Assembly (NCBI GenBank): GCA_964059195.1
Contig: CAXKWD010000007.1
Coordinates: forward strand, 1 to 64,000
Source: Ectobius pallidus
Taxonomy: Eukaryota > Arthropoda > Insecta > Blattodea > Ectobiidae
Direction of reading: 5' to 3'
Length of the DNA: 64,000 nt
Part shown: positions 1 through 11,622 of the stretch, one piece after another
Position numbering within the stretch: position 1 is the stretch's first letter
Layout of the letters: each line of letters begins with the position of its first letter
Translations under genes and position numbers: made by a program
Notes under the pieces: generated by a model
Told to the model about the DNA's origin: nothing
Database searches by the model: none
Seen by the model: only the letters and a program-made list of their open reading frames with translations

Positions 1-281
1 GTTGGTGACGATGAGGCCTACACTAAATGTGACCTGGATTCCAAATATCTCTCTGCATCTACATATACAGTATACTACAAGCTAAGACCCTTGAATGGAT
101 TGATAACTCAGTGATGCCGATAACAGACCAACAGATTAGAAAACATTCGAGGCTCACCTCAGAATACAAAAATAAGACACAAACTGAACTTCACAAGAAG
201 AACATTAACTTTAAAGTAAGGCAGTACCTAAAAACAGTGATGGAATATCCTCAGTCAAAATACCAGGAGTCTTCGAATTGA

Positions 282-620
282 GAAAATGTTGTGTGTGTCT
301 GAATCTAACGGTCGAAATAACCAAGTAGGCCTATGAAGTTTCGATATAGAAAATCTTGTGAGTGTTTGAGAAAAATAATTAAGTGCGGCATTAGTGTAGA
401 AAAAGACATATGAATGTTTGAACCTCGGATGTTGAAATTTGTGAATACCTGGTTCTGTAGAGGAAATTTTGAGAGAGTTTGAATCATAGACGTAAAAATA
501 ACTAAGTACACTGTTCAAAATACAGGAAATCTTGTGAACGTCTGAACCTAAGAGAAAATATTTGGGTAAAAGATGAGTGAATGATTGAACATCAGATGTA
601 AACATCACTAATTGCCATTG
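282..620 (+). repeat. Degenerate ~60-bp tandem repeat inside the unit (about 6 copies)
   Basis: Six diverged copies begin near 282, 349, 399, 461, 523 and 576. The common core reads approximately gaaatcttgtgagtgtttga followed by an AT-rich tail with aataactaagt-like words. Copies are 45-67 bp and clearly diverged from each other, unlike the macro-units that contain them, so this is an older layer of tandem duplication. The same segment is present in every other unit at the equivalent offset. Confidence 0.7.
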
Positions 621-1470
621 TGAAAGTGGGAAGGTGTGTATAGGAAGAACGAAATACATAATAAAATGCAAAGAAGACAAGTGGAATCTCAGAAAATTTC
701 ACCCCAAAAAATTGAACTTTTGCCAAACTTTCTGTACACTTTAAGAATAGGTATCTTTAGTGCATTGAAAACACTTGACAACAACAAAGAGATACTGAAA
801 ACATCCACACTTTTTTAAGTAACCAGGGAAAGCTTCTTCCTTCTCCAGATTTGACTTATTTTCCATTGAATCAAACTGGACGAATGATGTCATCACGAGC
901 TCTAAACCTGTTCCACTATCAGAAAATCACATCTCTCTCCTGATTTATTTCATCCATGGACCAAACTTGAATATTTAGACCTTCCCACAAGCCGTTTTTG
1001 AGCTATCTTCAATAAATTACTACAGCATGATCTATTCTTTTAGTTCATTTCTTGCTGTAGTAGGATGGATTATTAAATTTATTAGGATTCTGCTCCTGTA
1101 GCATAAGATCTTAAAGCTATTAAAACATGATTCTTAAATCAACCAGATTCATTTCCGTAAGTAAAGTTGGTTTCATGGTTAGTTTTATAATTTTAATTAA
1201 GTTATTTGATCTTAGAATTACCTTTCAAAAAAATAACATTTTATTGGAACAGAACTCCAATGAGACAACATATTAAGAGGTAGCCATCATTAATGTTAAG
1301 TGCTACGGTCAAGGTAGTGAAAAGATAAATATTGAACTGGACAAAATCCAAAGCGTCCTGATTATTGCCAAGAACATAAAGTGTCGGATTTTAAAGTTAT
1401 GCAGGGCATTTACTGTTGTCTTAAATACTTACAAGCTTCATCTCACTGAAGGAATTTGAATTATTTTGTT

Positions 1471-1958
1471 TTTATTTGCTGTCAGAATAGGAGAAAACAT
1501 ACAGTAACGACTGTATAAACATAGGGATGAGGAGGAGAATTTGTACTGGGTTGCTGAACGCTCCAATGTTCGTGCAGTTCTGGTCAAACTAGGCCCACTC
1601 ACTCTGTCGGTCGTTACCAGGACCCATGAGTAAGGATTTTCCTCCGAACTTTGCTGTCGACTACATCATTTTTATTGTATGGTAATATATGGCCAACACA
1701 TTTGTTATTTTACTTTTATTTGCTGTGAAAATAGGACAAAACATACAGTAACGACTGTATAAACATAGGGATGAGGAGGAGAATTTGTACTGGGTTGCTG
1801 AACGCTCCAATGCTCGTGCAGTTCTGGCCAAACCAGGCCCACTCACTGCTGTCGGTCGTTACCAGGACCCGTGAGTACGGATTTTCCTCCGAACTTTGCT
1901 GTAGACTGCATAATTCTTATTATATTCTAATATATGGCCAATAAATTTCTTCAGTGAG
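1471..1958 (+). repeat. 244-bp direct tandem duplication (two copies)
   Basis: Copy A runs 1471-1714 and copy B 1715-1958. Both start at tttatttgctgt and contain acatacagtaacgactgtat. Copy-specific differences include gttcgtgcag versus gctcgtgcag and ggtcaaacta versus ggccaaacca. The two-copy state is found in units 1-8. Each copy gives a ~60-codon minus-strand frame, which I regard as incidental. Confidence 0.9.
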
Positions 1959-2380
1959 GTAACATTTCATTGGTTTCGGCTTTCTATTTTACTAGATGAA
2001 ACTTTCCATCCTTAGTTACTGAAACGTTCTGGGCTTGGAAAAAAGCTCTACTATCTCTTTTTGTGCATTGGAAATATTCTGAGATTTATCCTCTGAATCC
2101 GTCATTGTCTTCAAGGATTCTTTTAGGCATTCTCCAAAATTCAAACCAGTCCTCCTAACTTGAGTAGTTCTATCCTAGATAGTTGAAAATTCTTAACTGT
2201 TGCATATGGAACTTCTGCTATGTGACATATGTGCCAAAGGAAACATTGATCATCTTTAATCTTACTTCACCCATTTTACCTCTATTGATATCAGTGACAT
2301 TGTACACATGAGTGTAAACTTCTTCCACCTGCTGTCTGTATTTTGGCGTCAAAAATGAAAATCTGTGTCCTTTCATTTAC

Positions 2381-4326
2381 AACTGTACCTGCATTTTCTG
2401 TACAGTTCCCAGATCAATGAGATCTTGACTTAAAATCTCTGTTAATTTATTTTACGTCTTAGTCAACTTTTCCCAAATCGGCTTAAGTTGCTTCACTTTT
2501 CCCTTCACCCGAATGGAGCAAGTCGCAGATGGTGCGAGGCCCGAACGGTGCAAGGCCCGGACGGTTTAATACCCGGACGGAGCAAGGCCCGAACGGAGCG
2601 AGGCCCAGCATGCAATGCTTAAACGGTGTGAAGGTCAGACATGGAAAGCCAGTACGTGATATCTGTGAGTACAGGCATATGTTCATCTGAGTTAAGACTT
2701 TCTGCCTTTGTCTGTGTTTGCTATTTATACAGTCTTCCTTTGTCTTCTGATATACTCATCCAACAAAACCATATATAGCCATCTCATATAATATTTCCAA
2801 TTTGCCTATCTTGATGTAATCTCTGATACAACATGCTCAGAATTGCACCTTCCCCCATAACCTTAAATATTTAGGGACCATGACCCGTCAGATAGTTAAT
2901 CAGATCTAACTGTGCATGCATTTTCTTGTCAGTTCCAAGATCAATAAGATATTGACTTACAATCTCTGTCAATTTTTTATACGTCTTAGTCAACTTTTCC
3001 CAAATCGGGTTCAGTTGCTTCACTTATTTTTCCCTTCACCCGAATGGAGCAAGTCGCAGCTGGTGCGAGGCCCGAACGGTGTAAGGCCCGGACGGTTTAA
3101 TACCCGGACGGAGCAAGGCCCGAACGGAGCGAGGCCCAGCATGCAATGCTTAAACGGTGTGAAGGTCAGACATGGAAAGCCAGTATGTGATATCTGTGTG
3201 TAGAGGCATATGTTCACCTGAGTTAGGACTTTCTGTCTTTGTCTGTGTTTGCTATTTAAGTAGTCTTCCTTTGTCATCTGATAAACTCATCCAACAAATC
3301 CATATATAGCTGCCTCATAATATTTCCAATTTGTCTATCTTGATGTAATCTCTGATACCACATGCTCAGAATTACACCTTCCCCCATAACCTTAAATATT
3401 TAGGGACCATGACCCGTCAGATAGTTAATCTGATCCAACTGTGCATGCATTTTCTGTGCAGTTCCCAGATCAATAAGATATTGACTTACAATCTCTGTCA
3501 ATTTATTATACGTCTTAGTCAACTTTTCCCAAATCGGGTTCAGTTGCTTCACTTATTTTTCCCTTCACCCGAATGGAGCAAGTCGCAGCTGGTGCGAGGC
3601 CCGAACGGTGCAAGGCCCGGACGGTTTAATACCCGGACGGAGCAAGGCCCGAACGGAGCGAGGCCCAGCATGCAATGCTTAAACGGTGTGAAGGTCAGAC
3701 ATGGAAAGCCAGTATGTGATATCTGTGTGTAGAGGCATATGTTCACCTGAGTTAGGACTTTCTGTCTTTGTCTGTGTTTGCTATTTAAATAGTCTTCCTT
3801 TGTCATCTGATAAACTCATCCAACAAATCCATATATAGCTGTCTCATATAATATTTCCAATTTGTCTATCTTGATGTAATCTCTGATACCACATGCTCAG
3901 AATTACACCTTCCCCCACAACCTTAAATATTTAGGGACCATGACCCGTCAGATAGTTAATCTGATCCAACTGTGCATGCATTTTCTGTGCAGTTCCCAGA
4001 TCAATAAGATATTGACTTACAATCTCTGTCAATATATTATACGTCTTAGTCAACTTTTCCCAAATCGGGTTCAGTTGCTTCACTTATTTTTCCCTTCACC
4101 CGAATGGAGCTAGTCGCACCTGGTGCGAGGTCCGAACGGTGTAAGGCCCGGACAGTTTAATACCCGGACGGAGCAAGGGCCGATATACTCATCCAACAAA
4201 ACCATATTTAGCCGTCTCATATAATATTTCCAATTTGTCTATCTTGATGTAATCTCTGATACCACATGCTCAGAGTTACACCTTCCCCCATAACCTTAAA
4301 TATTTAGGGACCATGACCCATCAGAT
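2381..4326 (+). repeat. Cluster of ~530-bp sub-repeats, unit 1
   Basis: A diverged leading copy (2381-2877) is followed by copies anchored at 2880, 3409 and 3940, spaced 529 and 531 bp. The last copy is truncated in its middle at about 4180 (agcaagggccgatatactc) and ends at the variant anchor atgacccatcagatg near 4312. Equivalent clusters are at 7229-11110, 14010-15940, 18842-20772, 23674-27554, 30455-32919, 35820-38298, 41199-42613, 45271-47218 and 53931-56409. They hold 3, 7, 3, 3, 7, 4, 4, 2, 3 and 4 anchored copies in units 1-10. Confidence 0.93.
2534..2613 (+). repeat. GC-rich 16-bp minisatellite, five repeats (representative)
   Basis: Five consecutive 16-mers: 2534-2549, 2550-2565, 2566-2581, 2582-2597 and 2598-2613. 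Consensus is gcaaggcccgaacgga with variants such as gcaaggcccggacggt and ttaatacccggacgga. The block sits in the middle of every ~530-bp sub-repeat and is the only GC-rich part of an AT-rich unit. Copies differ by whole 16-bp steps, for example near 9390, 14717, 20062 and 30630. Because 16 is not a multiple of 3, it does not encode a peptide repeat. Confidence 0.9.
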
Positions 4327-4840
4327 GAGTGCTTCTCGGGCTAAAAAGAACACAAAGGTAGAGATAAAGACAGAATTTCGGATTTATTATGTATAATTGC
4401 AAAAAAGTTATTTCGTACTGTTTATTCTGATATGAAGCAAAACTATTAAACTGATAGAGCTGAAATGTTACGTGATCATAATGTGTTTTACCTGAAGAAC
4501 ATAGGAGATAAGCTGTTCACTCTTTTCTGCTGTTTCACCTAATAGCATAATCATTAGAATTCATTAGCAGTAGACAAGCCATAATACCATAACAATATAA
4601 ACAGATGCAGTCAAAGATCCTAAAACACTCGTCTTATGATCTCATAGTTAAAACTAGTATTTAAAAGAATCTGATTAGTGATGGAAATTAGATGCTGCAA
4701 GACATGTTGTCCAGTGATACACTGAAAGATAACTCGTAGAGGCAGGTGGAAACAGGCATATCATTGTCATTCTGAAAGCGTGAAAAATTCAGATAAATAT
4801 ATAAATAAAGTACGTTTATTTCTTGTGTTTCTTGGGTAGT
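4327..4840 (+). repeat. AT-rich spacer closing the unit
   Basis: The segment runs from gagtgcttctcgggc to cttcttgtgtttcttgggtagt-type sequence just before the next anchor. No ORF, RNA or motif was recognised. The same spacer ends every unit. In unit 9 it is the site of the LINE insertion. Small variation occurs in the aaataaataaataa versus aaatatataaataa tract. Confidence 0.8.
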
Positions 4841-7800
4841 GTTGGTGACGATGAGGCCTACACTAAATGTGACCTGGATTCCAAATATCTCTCTGCATCT
4901 ACATATACAGTATACTACAAGCTAAGACCCTGAAAGCCTTGAATGGATTGATAACTCAGTGATGCCGATAACAGACCAACAGATTAGAAAACATTCGAGG
5001 CTCACCTCAGAATACAAAAATAAGACACAAACTGAACTTCACAAGAAGAACATTAACTTTAAAGTAAGGCAGTACCTAAAAACAGTGATGGAATATCCTC
5101 AGTCAAAATACCAGGAGTCTTCGAATTGAGAAAATGTTGTGTGTGTCTGAATCTAACGGTCGAAATAACCAAGTAGGCCTATGAAGTTTCGATATAGAAA
5201 ATCTTGTGAGTGTTTGAGAAAAATAATTAAGTGCGGCATTAGTGTAGAAAAAGACATATGAATGTTTGAACCTCGGATGTTGAAATTTGTGAATACCTGG
5301 TTCTGTAGAGGAAATTTTGAGAGAGTTTGAATCATAGACGTAAAAATAACTAAGTACACTGTTCAAAATACAGGAAATCTTGTGAACGTCTGAACCTAAG
5401 AGAAAATATTTGGGTAAAAGATGAGTGAATGATTGAACATCAGATGTAAACATCACTAATTGCCATTGTGAAAGTGGGAAGGTGTGTATAGGAAGAACGA
5501 AATACATAATAAAATGCAAAGAAGACAAGTGGAATCTCAGAAAATTTCACCCCAAAAAATTGAACTTTTGCCAAACTTTCTGTACACTTTAAGAATAGGT
5601 ATCTTTAGTGCATTGAAAACACTTGACAACAACAAAGAGATACTGAAAACATCCACACTTTTTTAAGTAACCAGGGAAAGCTTCTTCCTTCTCCAGATTT
5701 GACTTATTTTCCATTGAATCAAACTGGACGAATGATGTCATCACGAGCTCTAAACCTGTTCCACTATCAGAAAATCACATCTCTCTCCTGATTTATTTCA
5801 TCCATGGACCAAACTTGAATATTTAGACCTTCCCACAAGCCGTTTTTGAGCTATCTTCAATAAATTACTACAGCATGATCTATTCTTTTAGTTCATTTCT
5901 TGCTGTAGTAGAATGGATTATTAAATTTATTAGGATTCTGCTCCTGTAGCATAAGATCTTAAAGCTATTAAAACATGATTCTTAAATCAACCAGATTCAT
6001 TTCCGTAAGTAAAGTTGGTTTCATGGTTAGTTTTATAATTTTAATTAAGTTATTTGATCTTAGAATTACCTTTCAAAAAAATAACATTTTATTGGAACAG
6101 AACTCCAATGAGACAACATATTAAGAGGTAGCCATCATTAATGTTAAGTGCTACGGTCAAGGTAGTGAAAAGATAAATATTGAACTGGACAAAATCCAAA
6201 GCGTCCTGATTATTGCCAAGAACATAAAGTGTCGGATTTTAAAGTTATGCAGGGCATTTACTGTTGTCTTAAATACTTACAAGCTTCATCTCACTGAAGG
6301 AATTTGAATTATTTTGTTTTTATTTGCTGTCAGAATAGGAGAAAACATACAGTAACGACTGTATAAACATAGGGATGAGGAGGAGAATTTGTACTGGGTT
6401 GCTGAACGCTCCAATGTTCGTGCAGTTCTGGTCAAACTAGGCCCACTCACTCTGTCGGTCGTTACCAGGACCCATGAGTAAGGATTTTCCTCCGAACTTT
6501 GCTGTCGACTACATCATTTTTATTGTATGGTAATATATGGCCAACACATTTGTTATTTTACTTTTATTTGCTGTGAAAATAGGACAAAACATACAGTAAC
6601 GACTGTATAAACATAGGGATGAGGAGGAGAATTTGTACTGGGTTGCTGAACGCTCCAATGCTCGTGCAGTTCTGGCCAAACCAGGCCCACTCACTGCTGT
6701 CGGTCGTTACCAGGACCCGTGAGTACGGATTTTCCTCCGAACTTTGCTGTAGACTGCATAATTCTTATTATATTCTAATATATGGCCAATAAATTTCTTC
6801 AGTGAGGTAACATTTCATTGGTTTCGGCTTTCTATTTTACTAGATGAAACTTTCCATCCTTAGTTACTGAAACGTTCTGGGCTTGGAAAAAAGCTCTACT
6901 ATCTCTTTTTGTGCATTGGAAATATTCTGAGATTTATCCTCTGAATCCGTCATTGTCTTCAAGGATTCTTTTAGGCATTCTCCAAAATTCAAACCAGTCC
7001 TCCTAACTTGAGTAGTTCTATCCTAGATAGTTGAAAATTCTTAACTGTTGCATATGGAACTTCTGCTATGTGACATATGTGCCAAAGGAAACATTGATCA
7101 TCTTTAATCTTACTTCACCCATTTTACCTCTATTGATATCAGTGACATTGTACACATGAGTGTAAACTTCTTCCACCTGCTGTCTGTATTTTGGCGTCAA
7201 AAATGAAAATCTGTGTCCTTTCATTTACAACTGTACCTGCATTTTCTGTACAGTTCCCAGATCAATGAGATCTTGACTTAAAATCTCTGTTAATTTATTT
7301 TACGTCTTAGTCAACTTTTCCCAAATCGGCTTAAGTTGCTTCACTTTTCCCTTCACCCGAATGGAGCAAGTCGCAGATGGTGCGAGGCCCGAACGGTGCA
7401 AGGCCCGGACGGTTTAATACCCGGACGGAGCAAGGCCCGAACGGAGCGAGGCCCAGCATGCAATGCTTAAACGGTGTGAAGGTCAGACATGGAAAGCCAG
7501 TACGTGATATCTGTGAGTACAGGCATATGTTCATCTGAGTTAAGACTTTCTGCCTTTGTCTGTGTTTGCTATTTATACAGTCTTCCTTTGTCTTCTGATA
7601 TACTCATCCAACAAAACCATATATAGCCATCTCATATAATATTTCCAATTTGCCTATCTTGATGTAATCTCTGATACAACATGCTCAGAATTGCACCTTC
7701 CCCCATAACCTTAAATATTTAGGGACCATGACCCGTCAGATAGTTAATCAGATCTAACTGTGCATGCATTTTCTTGTCAGTTCCAAGATCAATAAGATAT

Positions 7801-10800
7801 TGACTTACAATCTCTGTCAATTTTTTATACGTCTTAGTCAACTTTTCCCAAATCGGGTTCAGTTGCTTCACTTATTTTTCCCTTCACCCGAATGGAGCAA
7901 GTCGCAGCTGGTGCGAGGCCCGAACGGTGTAAGGCCCGGACGGTTTAATACCCGGACGGAGCAAGGCCCGAACGGAGCGAGGCCCAGCATGCAATGCTTA
8001 AACGGTGTGAAGGTCAGACATGGAAAGCCAGTATGTGATATCTGTGTGTAGAGGCATATGTTCACCTGAGTTAGGACTTTCTGTCTTTGTCTGTGTTTGC
8101 TATTTAAATAGTCTTCCTTTGTCATCTGATAAACTCATCCAACAAATCCATATATAGCTGCCTCATAATATTTCCAATTTGTCTATCTTGATGTAATCTC
8201 TGATACCACATGCTCAGAATTACACCTTCCCCCATAACCTTAAATATTTAGGGACCATGACCCGTCAGATAGTTAATCTGATCCAACTGTGCATGCATTT
8301 TCTGTGCAGTTCCCAGATCAATAAGATATTGACTTACAATCTCTGTCAATTTATTATACGTCTTAGTCAACTTTTCCCAAATCGGGTTCAGTTGCTTCAC
8401 TTATTTTTCCCTTCACCCGAATGGAGCAAGTCGCAGCTGGTGCGAGGCCCGAACGGTGCAAGGCCCGGACGGTTTAATACCCGGACGGAGCAAGGCCCGA
8501 ACGGAGCGAGGCCCAGCATGCAATGCTTAAACGGTGTGAAGGTCAGACATGGAAAGCCAGTACGTGATATCTGTGTGTACAGGCATATGTTCATCTGAGT
8601 TAAGACTTTCTGCCTTTGTCTGTGTTTGCTATTTATACAGTCTTCCTTTGTCTTCTGATATACTCATCCAACAAAACCATATATAGCCATCTCATATAAT
8701 ATTTCCAATTTGTCTATCTTGATGTAATCTCTGATACCACATGCTCAGAATTACACCTTCCCCCATAACCTTAAATATTTATTGACCATGACCCGTCAGA
8801 TAGTTAATCTGATCCAACTGTGCATGCATTTTCTGTGCAGTTCCCAGATCAATAAGATATTGACTTACAATCTCTGTCAATTTATTATACGTCTTAGTCA
8901 ACTTTTCCCAAATCGGGTTCAGTTGCTTCACTTATTTTTCCCTTCACCCGAATGGAGCAAGTCGCAGCTGGTGCGAGGCCCGAACGGTGCAAGGCCCGGA
9001 CGGTTTAATACCCGGACGGAGCATCTGTCATCTGATAAACTCATCCAACAAATCCATATATAGCTGCCTCATAATATTTCCAATTTGTCTATCTTGATGT
9101 AATCTCTGATACCACATGCTCAGAATTACACCTTCCCCCATAACCTTAAATATTTAGGGACCATGACCCGTCAGATAGTTAATCTGATCCAACTGTGCAT
9201 GCATTTTCTGTGCAGTTCCCAGATCACTAAGATATTGACTTACAATCTCTGTCAATTTATTATACGTCTTAGTCAACTTTTCCCAAATCGGGTTCAGTTG
9301 CTTCACTTATTTTTCCCTTCACCCGAATGGAGCAAGTCGCAGCTGCTGCGAGGCCCGAACGGTGCAAGGCCCGGACGGTTTAATACCCGGACGGAGCAAG
9401 GCCCAGCATGCAATGCTTAAACGGTGTAAAGGTCAGACATGGAAAGCCAGTATGTGATATCTGTGTGTAGAGGCATATGTTCACCTGAGTTAGGACTTTC
9501 TGTCTTTGTCTGTGTTTGCTATTTAAATAGTCTTCCTTTGTCATCTGATAAACTCATCCAACAAATCCATATATAGCTGCCTCATAATATTTCCAATTTG
9601 TCTATCTTGATGTAATCTCTGATACCACATGCTCAGAATTACACCTTCCCCCATAACCTTAAATATTTAGGGACCATGACCCGTCAGATAGTTAATCTGA
9701 TCCAACTGTGCATGCATTTTCTGTGCAGTTCCCAGATCAATAAGATATTGACTTACAATCTCTGTCAATTTATTATACGTCTTAGTCAACTTTTCCTAAA
9801 TCGGGTTCAGTTGCTTCACTTATTTTTCCCTTCACCCGAATGGAGCAAGTCGCAGCTGGTGCGAGGCCCGAACGGTTTAATACCCGGACGGAGCAAGGCC
9901 CGAACGGAGCGAGGCCCAGCATGCAATGCTTAAACGGTGTGAAGGTCAGACATGGAAAGCCAGTATGTGATATCTGTGTGTAGAGGCATATGTTCACCTG
10001 AGTTAGGACTTTCTGTCTTTGTCTGTGTTTGCTATTTAAATAGTCTTCCTTTGTCATCTGATAAACTCATCCAACAAATCCATATATAGCTGTCTCATAT
10101 AATATTTCCAATTTGTCTATCTTGATGTAATCTCTGATACCACATGCTCAGAATTACACCTTCCCACATAAACTTAAATATTTAGGGACCATGACCCGTC
10201 AGATAGTTAATCTGATCCAACTGTGCATGCATTTTCTGTGCAGTTCCCAGATCAATAAGATATTGACTTACAATCTCTGTCAATTTATTATACGTCTTAG
10301 TCAACTTTTCCCAAATCGGGTTCAGTTGCTTCACTTATTTTTCCCTTCACCCGAATGGAGCAAGTCGCAGCTGGTGCGAGGCCCGAACGGTGCAAGGCCC
10401 GGACGGTTTAATACCCGGACGGAGCAAGGCCCGAACGGAGCGAGGCCCAGCATGCAATGCTTAAACGGTGTGAAGGTCAGACATGGAAAGCCAGTATGTG
10501 ATATCTGTGTGTAGAGGCATATGTTCACCTGAGTTAGGACTTTCTTTCTTTGTCTGTGTTTGCTATTTAAATAGTCTTCCTTTGTCATCTGATAAACTCA
10601 TCCAACAAATCCATATATAGCTGTCTCATATAATATTTCCAATTTGTCTATCTTGATGTAATCTCTGATACCACATGCTCAGAATTACACCTTCCCCCAT
10701 AACCTTAAATATTTAGGGACCATGACCCGTCAGATAGTTAATCTGATCCAACTGTGCATGCATTTTCTGTGCAGTTCCCAGATCAATAAGATATTGACTT

Positions 10801-11622
10801 ACAATCTCTGTCAATTTATTATACGTCTTAGTCAACTTTTCCCAAATCGGGTTCAGTTGCTTCACTTATTTTTCCCTTCACCCGAATGGAGCTAGTCGCA
10901 GCTGGTGCGAGGTCCGAACGGTGTAAGGCCCGGACAGTTTAATACCCGGACGGAGCAAGGGCCGATATACTCATCCAACAAAACCACATTTAGCCGTCTC
11001 ATATAATATTTCCAATTTGTCTATCTTGATGTAATCTCTGATACCACATGCTCAGAGTTACACCTTCGCCCATAACCTTAAATATTTACGGACCATGACC
11101 CATCAGATGAGTGCTTCTCGGGCTAAAAAGAACACAAAGGTAGAGATAAAGACAGAATTTCTGATTTATTATGTATAATTGCAAAAAAGTGGTTTCGTAC
11201 TTTTTATTCTGATATGAAGCAAAACTATTAAACTGATAGAGCTGAAATGTTACGTGATCATAATGTGTTTTACCTGAAGAACATAGGAGATAAGCTGTTC
11301 ACTCTTTTCTGCTGTTTCACCTAATAGCATAATCATTAGAATTAATTAGCAGTAGACAAGCCATAATACCATAACAATATAAACAGATGCAGTCAAAGAT
11401 CCTAAAACACTCGTCTTATGATCTCATAGTTAAAACTAGTATTTAAAAGAATCTGATTAGTGATGGAAATTAGATGCTGCAAGACATGTTGTCCAGTGAT
11501 ACACTGAAAGATAACTCGTAGAGGCAGGTGGAAACAGGCATATCATTGTCATTCTGAAAGCGTGAAAAATTCAGATAAATAAATAAATAAGGTACGTTTA
11601 TTTCTTGTGTTTCTTGGGTAGT
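4841..11622 (+). repeat. Macrosatellite unit 2 (expanded, seven sub-repeats)
   Basis: Length 6782 bp. Sub-repeat anchors lie at 7728, 8257, 8788, 9163, 9676, 10191 and 10722. The third copy is about 155 bp short and ends abruptly at 9023. The fourth and fifth are each 16 bp short. All extra length relative to unit 1 is in this cluster. It is the counterpart of unit 5. Confidence 0.95.
9018..9030 (+). other. Deletion junction inside a sub-repeat (diagnostic of the higher-order repeat)
   Basis: The minisatellite stops at cggacggagca and continues directly with tctgtcatctgataaac, which removes about 155 bp of the sub-repeat. The same junction occurs at about 25463-25475 in unit 5 and nowhere else in the array. 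Confidence 0.85.

Larger units (their letters stand above)
1..4840 (+). repeat. Macrosatellite unit 1 (reference unit)
   Basis: Length 4840 bp, taken here as reference. Layout: leader 1-281, degenerate ~60-bp repeats 282-620, no recognisable content 621-1470, 244-bp duplication 1471-1958, no recognisable content 1959-2380, ~530-bp sub-repeat cluster 2381-4326 (sub-repeat anchors atgacccgtcag at 2880, 3409 and 3940), and AT-rich spacer 4327-4840. It lacks eight bases (tgaaagcc) near position 91 that other units carry. Confidence 0.95.

Noticed and set aside
255..680. Recurrent 141-codon minus-strand frame in most units (also 68- and 60-codon frames)
   Set aside because: It overlaps the degenerate ~60-bp repeats, has no recognisable domain or good start context, is shortened in units 3 and 6, and overlaps frames on both strands. 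Conservation follows from recent duplication of the DNA.
2534..2613. CRISPR-like array from regularly spaced repeats
   Set aside because: The repeats are directly contiguous 16-mers without unique spacers, in eukaryotic DNA.
3020..3277. Recurrent 85-107-codon frames on both strands over each sub-repeat (LAPFGP and GARPGR words)
   Set aside because: They read through the GC-rich 16-bp minisatellite on both strands; the 16-bp period shifts frame each repeat, and 16-bp losses change the product. No sign of coding selection.
1..4840. rDNA or tRNA/snRNA gene inside the macro-unit, given its spacer-like structure
   Set aside because: No rRNA, tRNA or snRNA-like conserved sequence was recognised in the unit.
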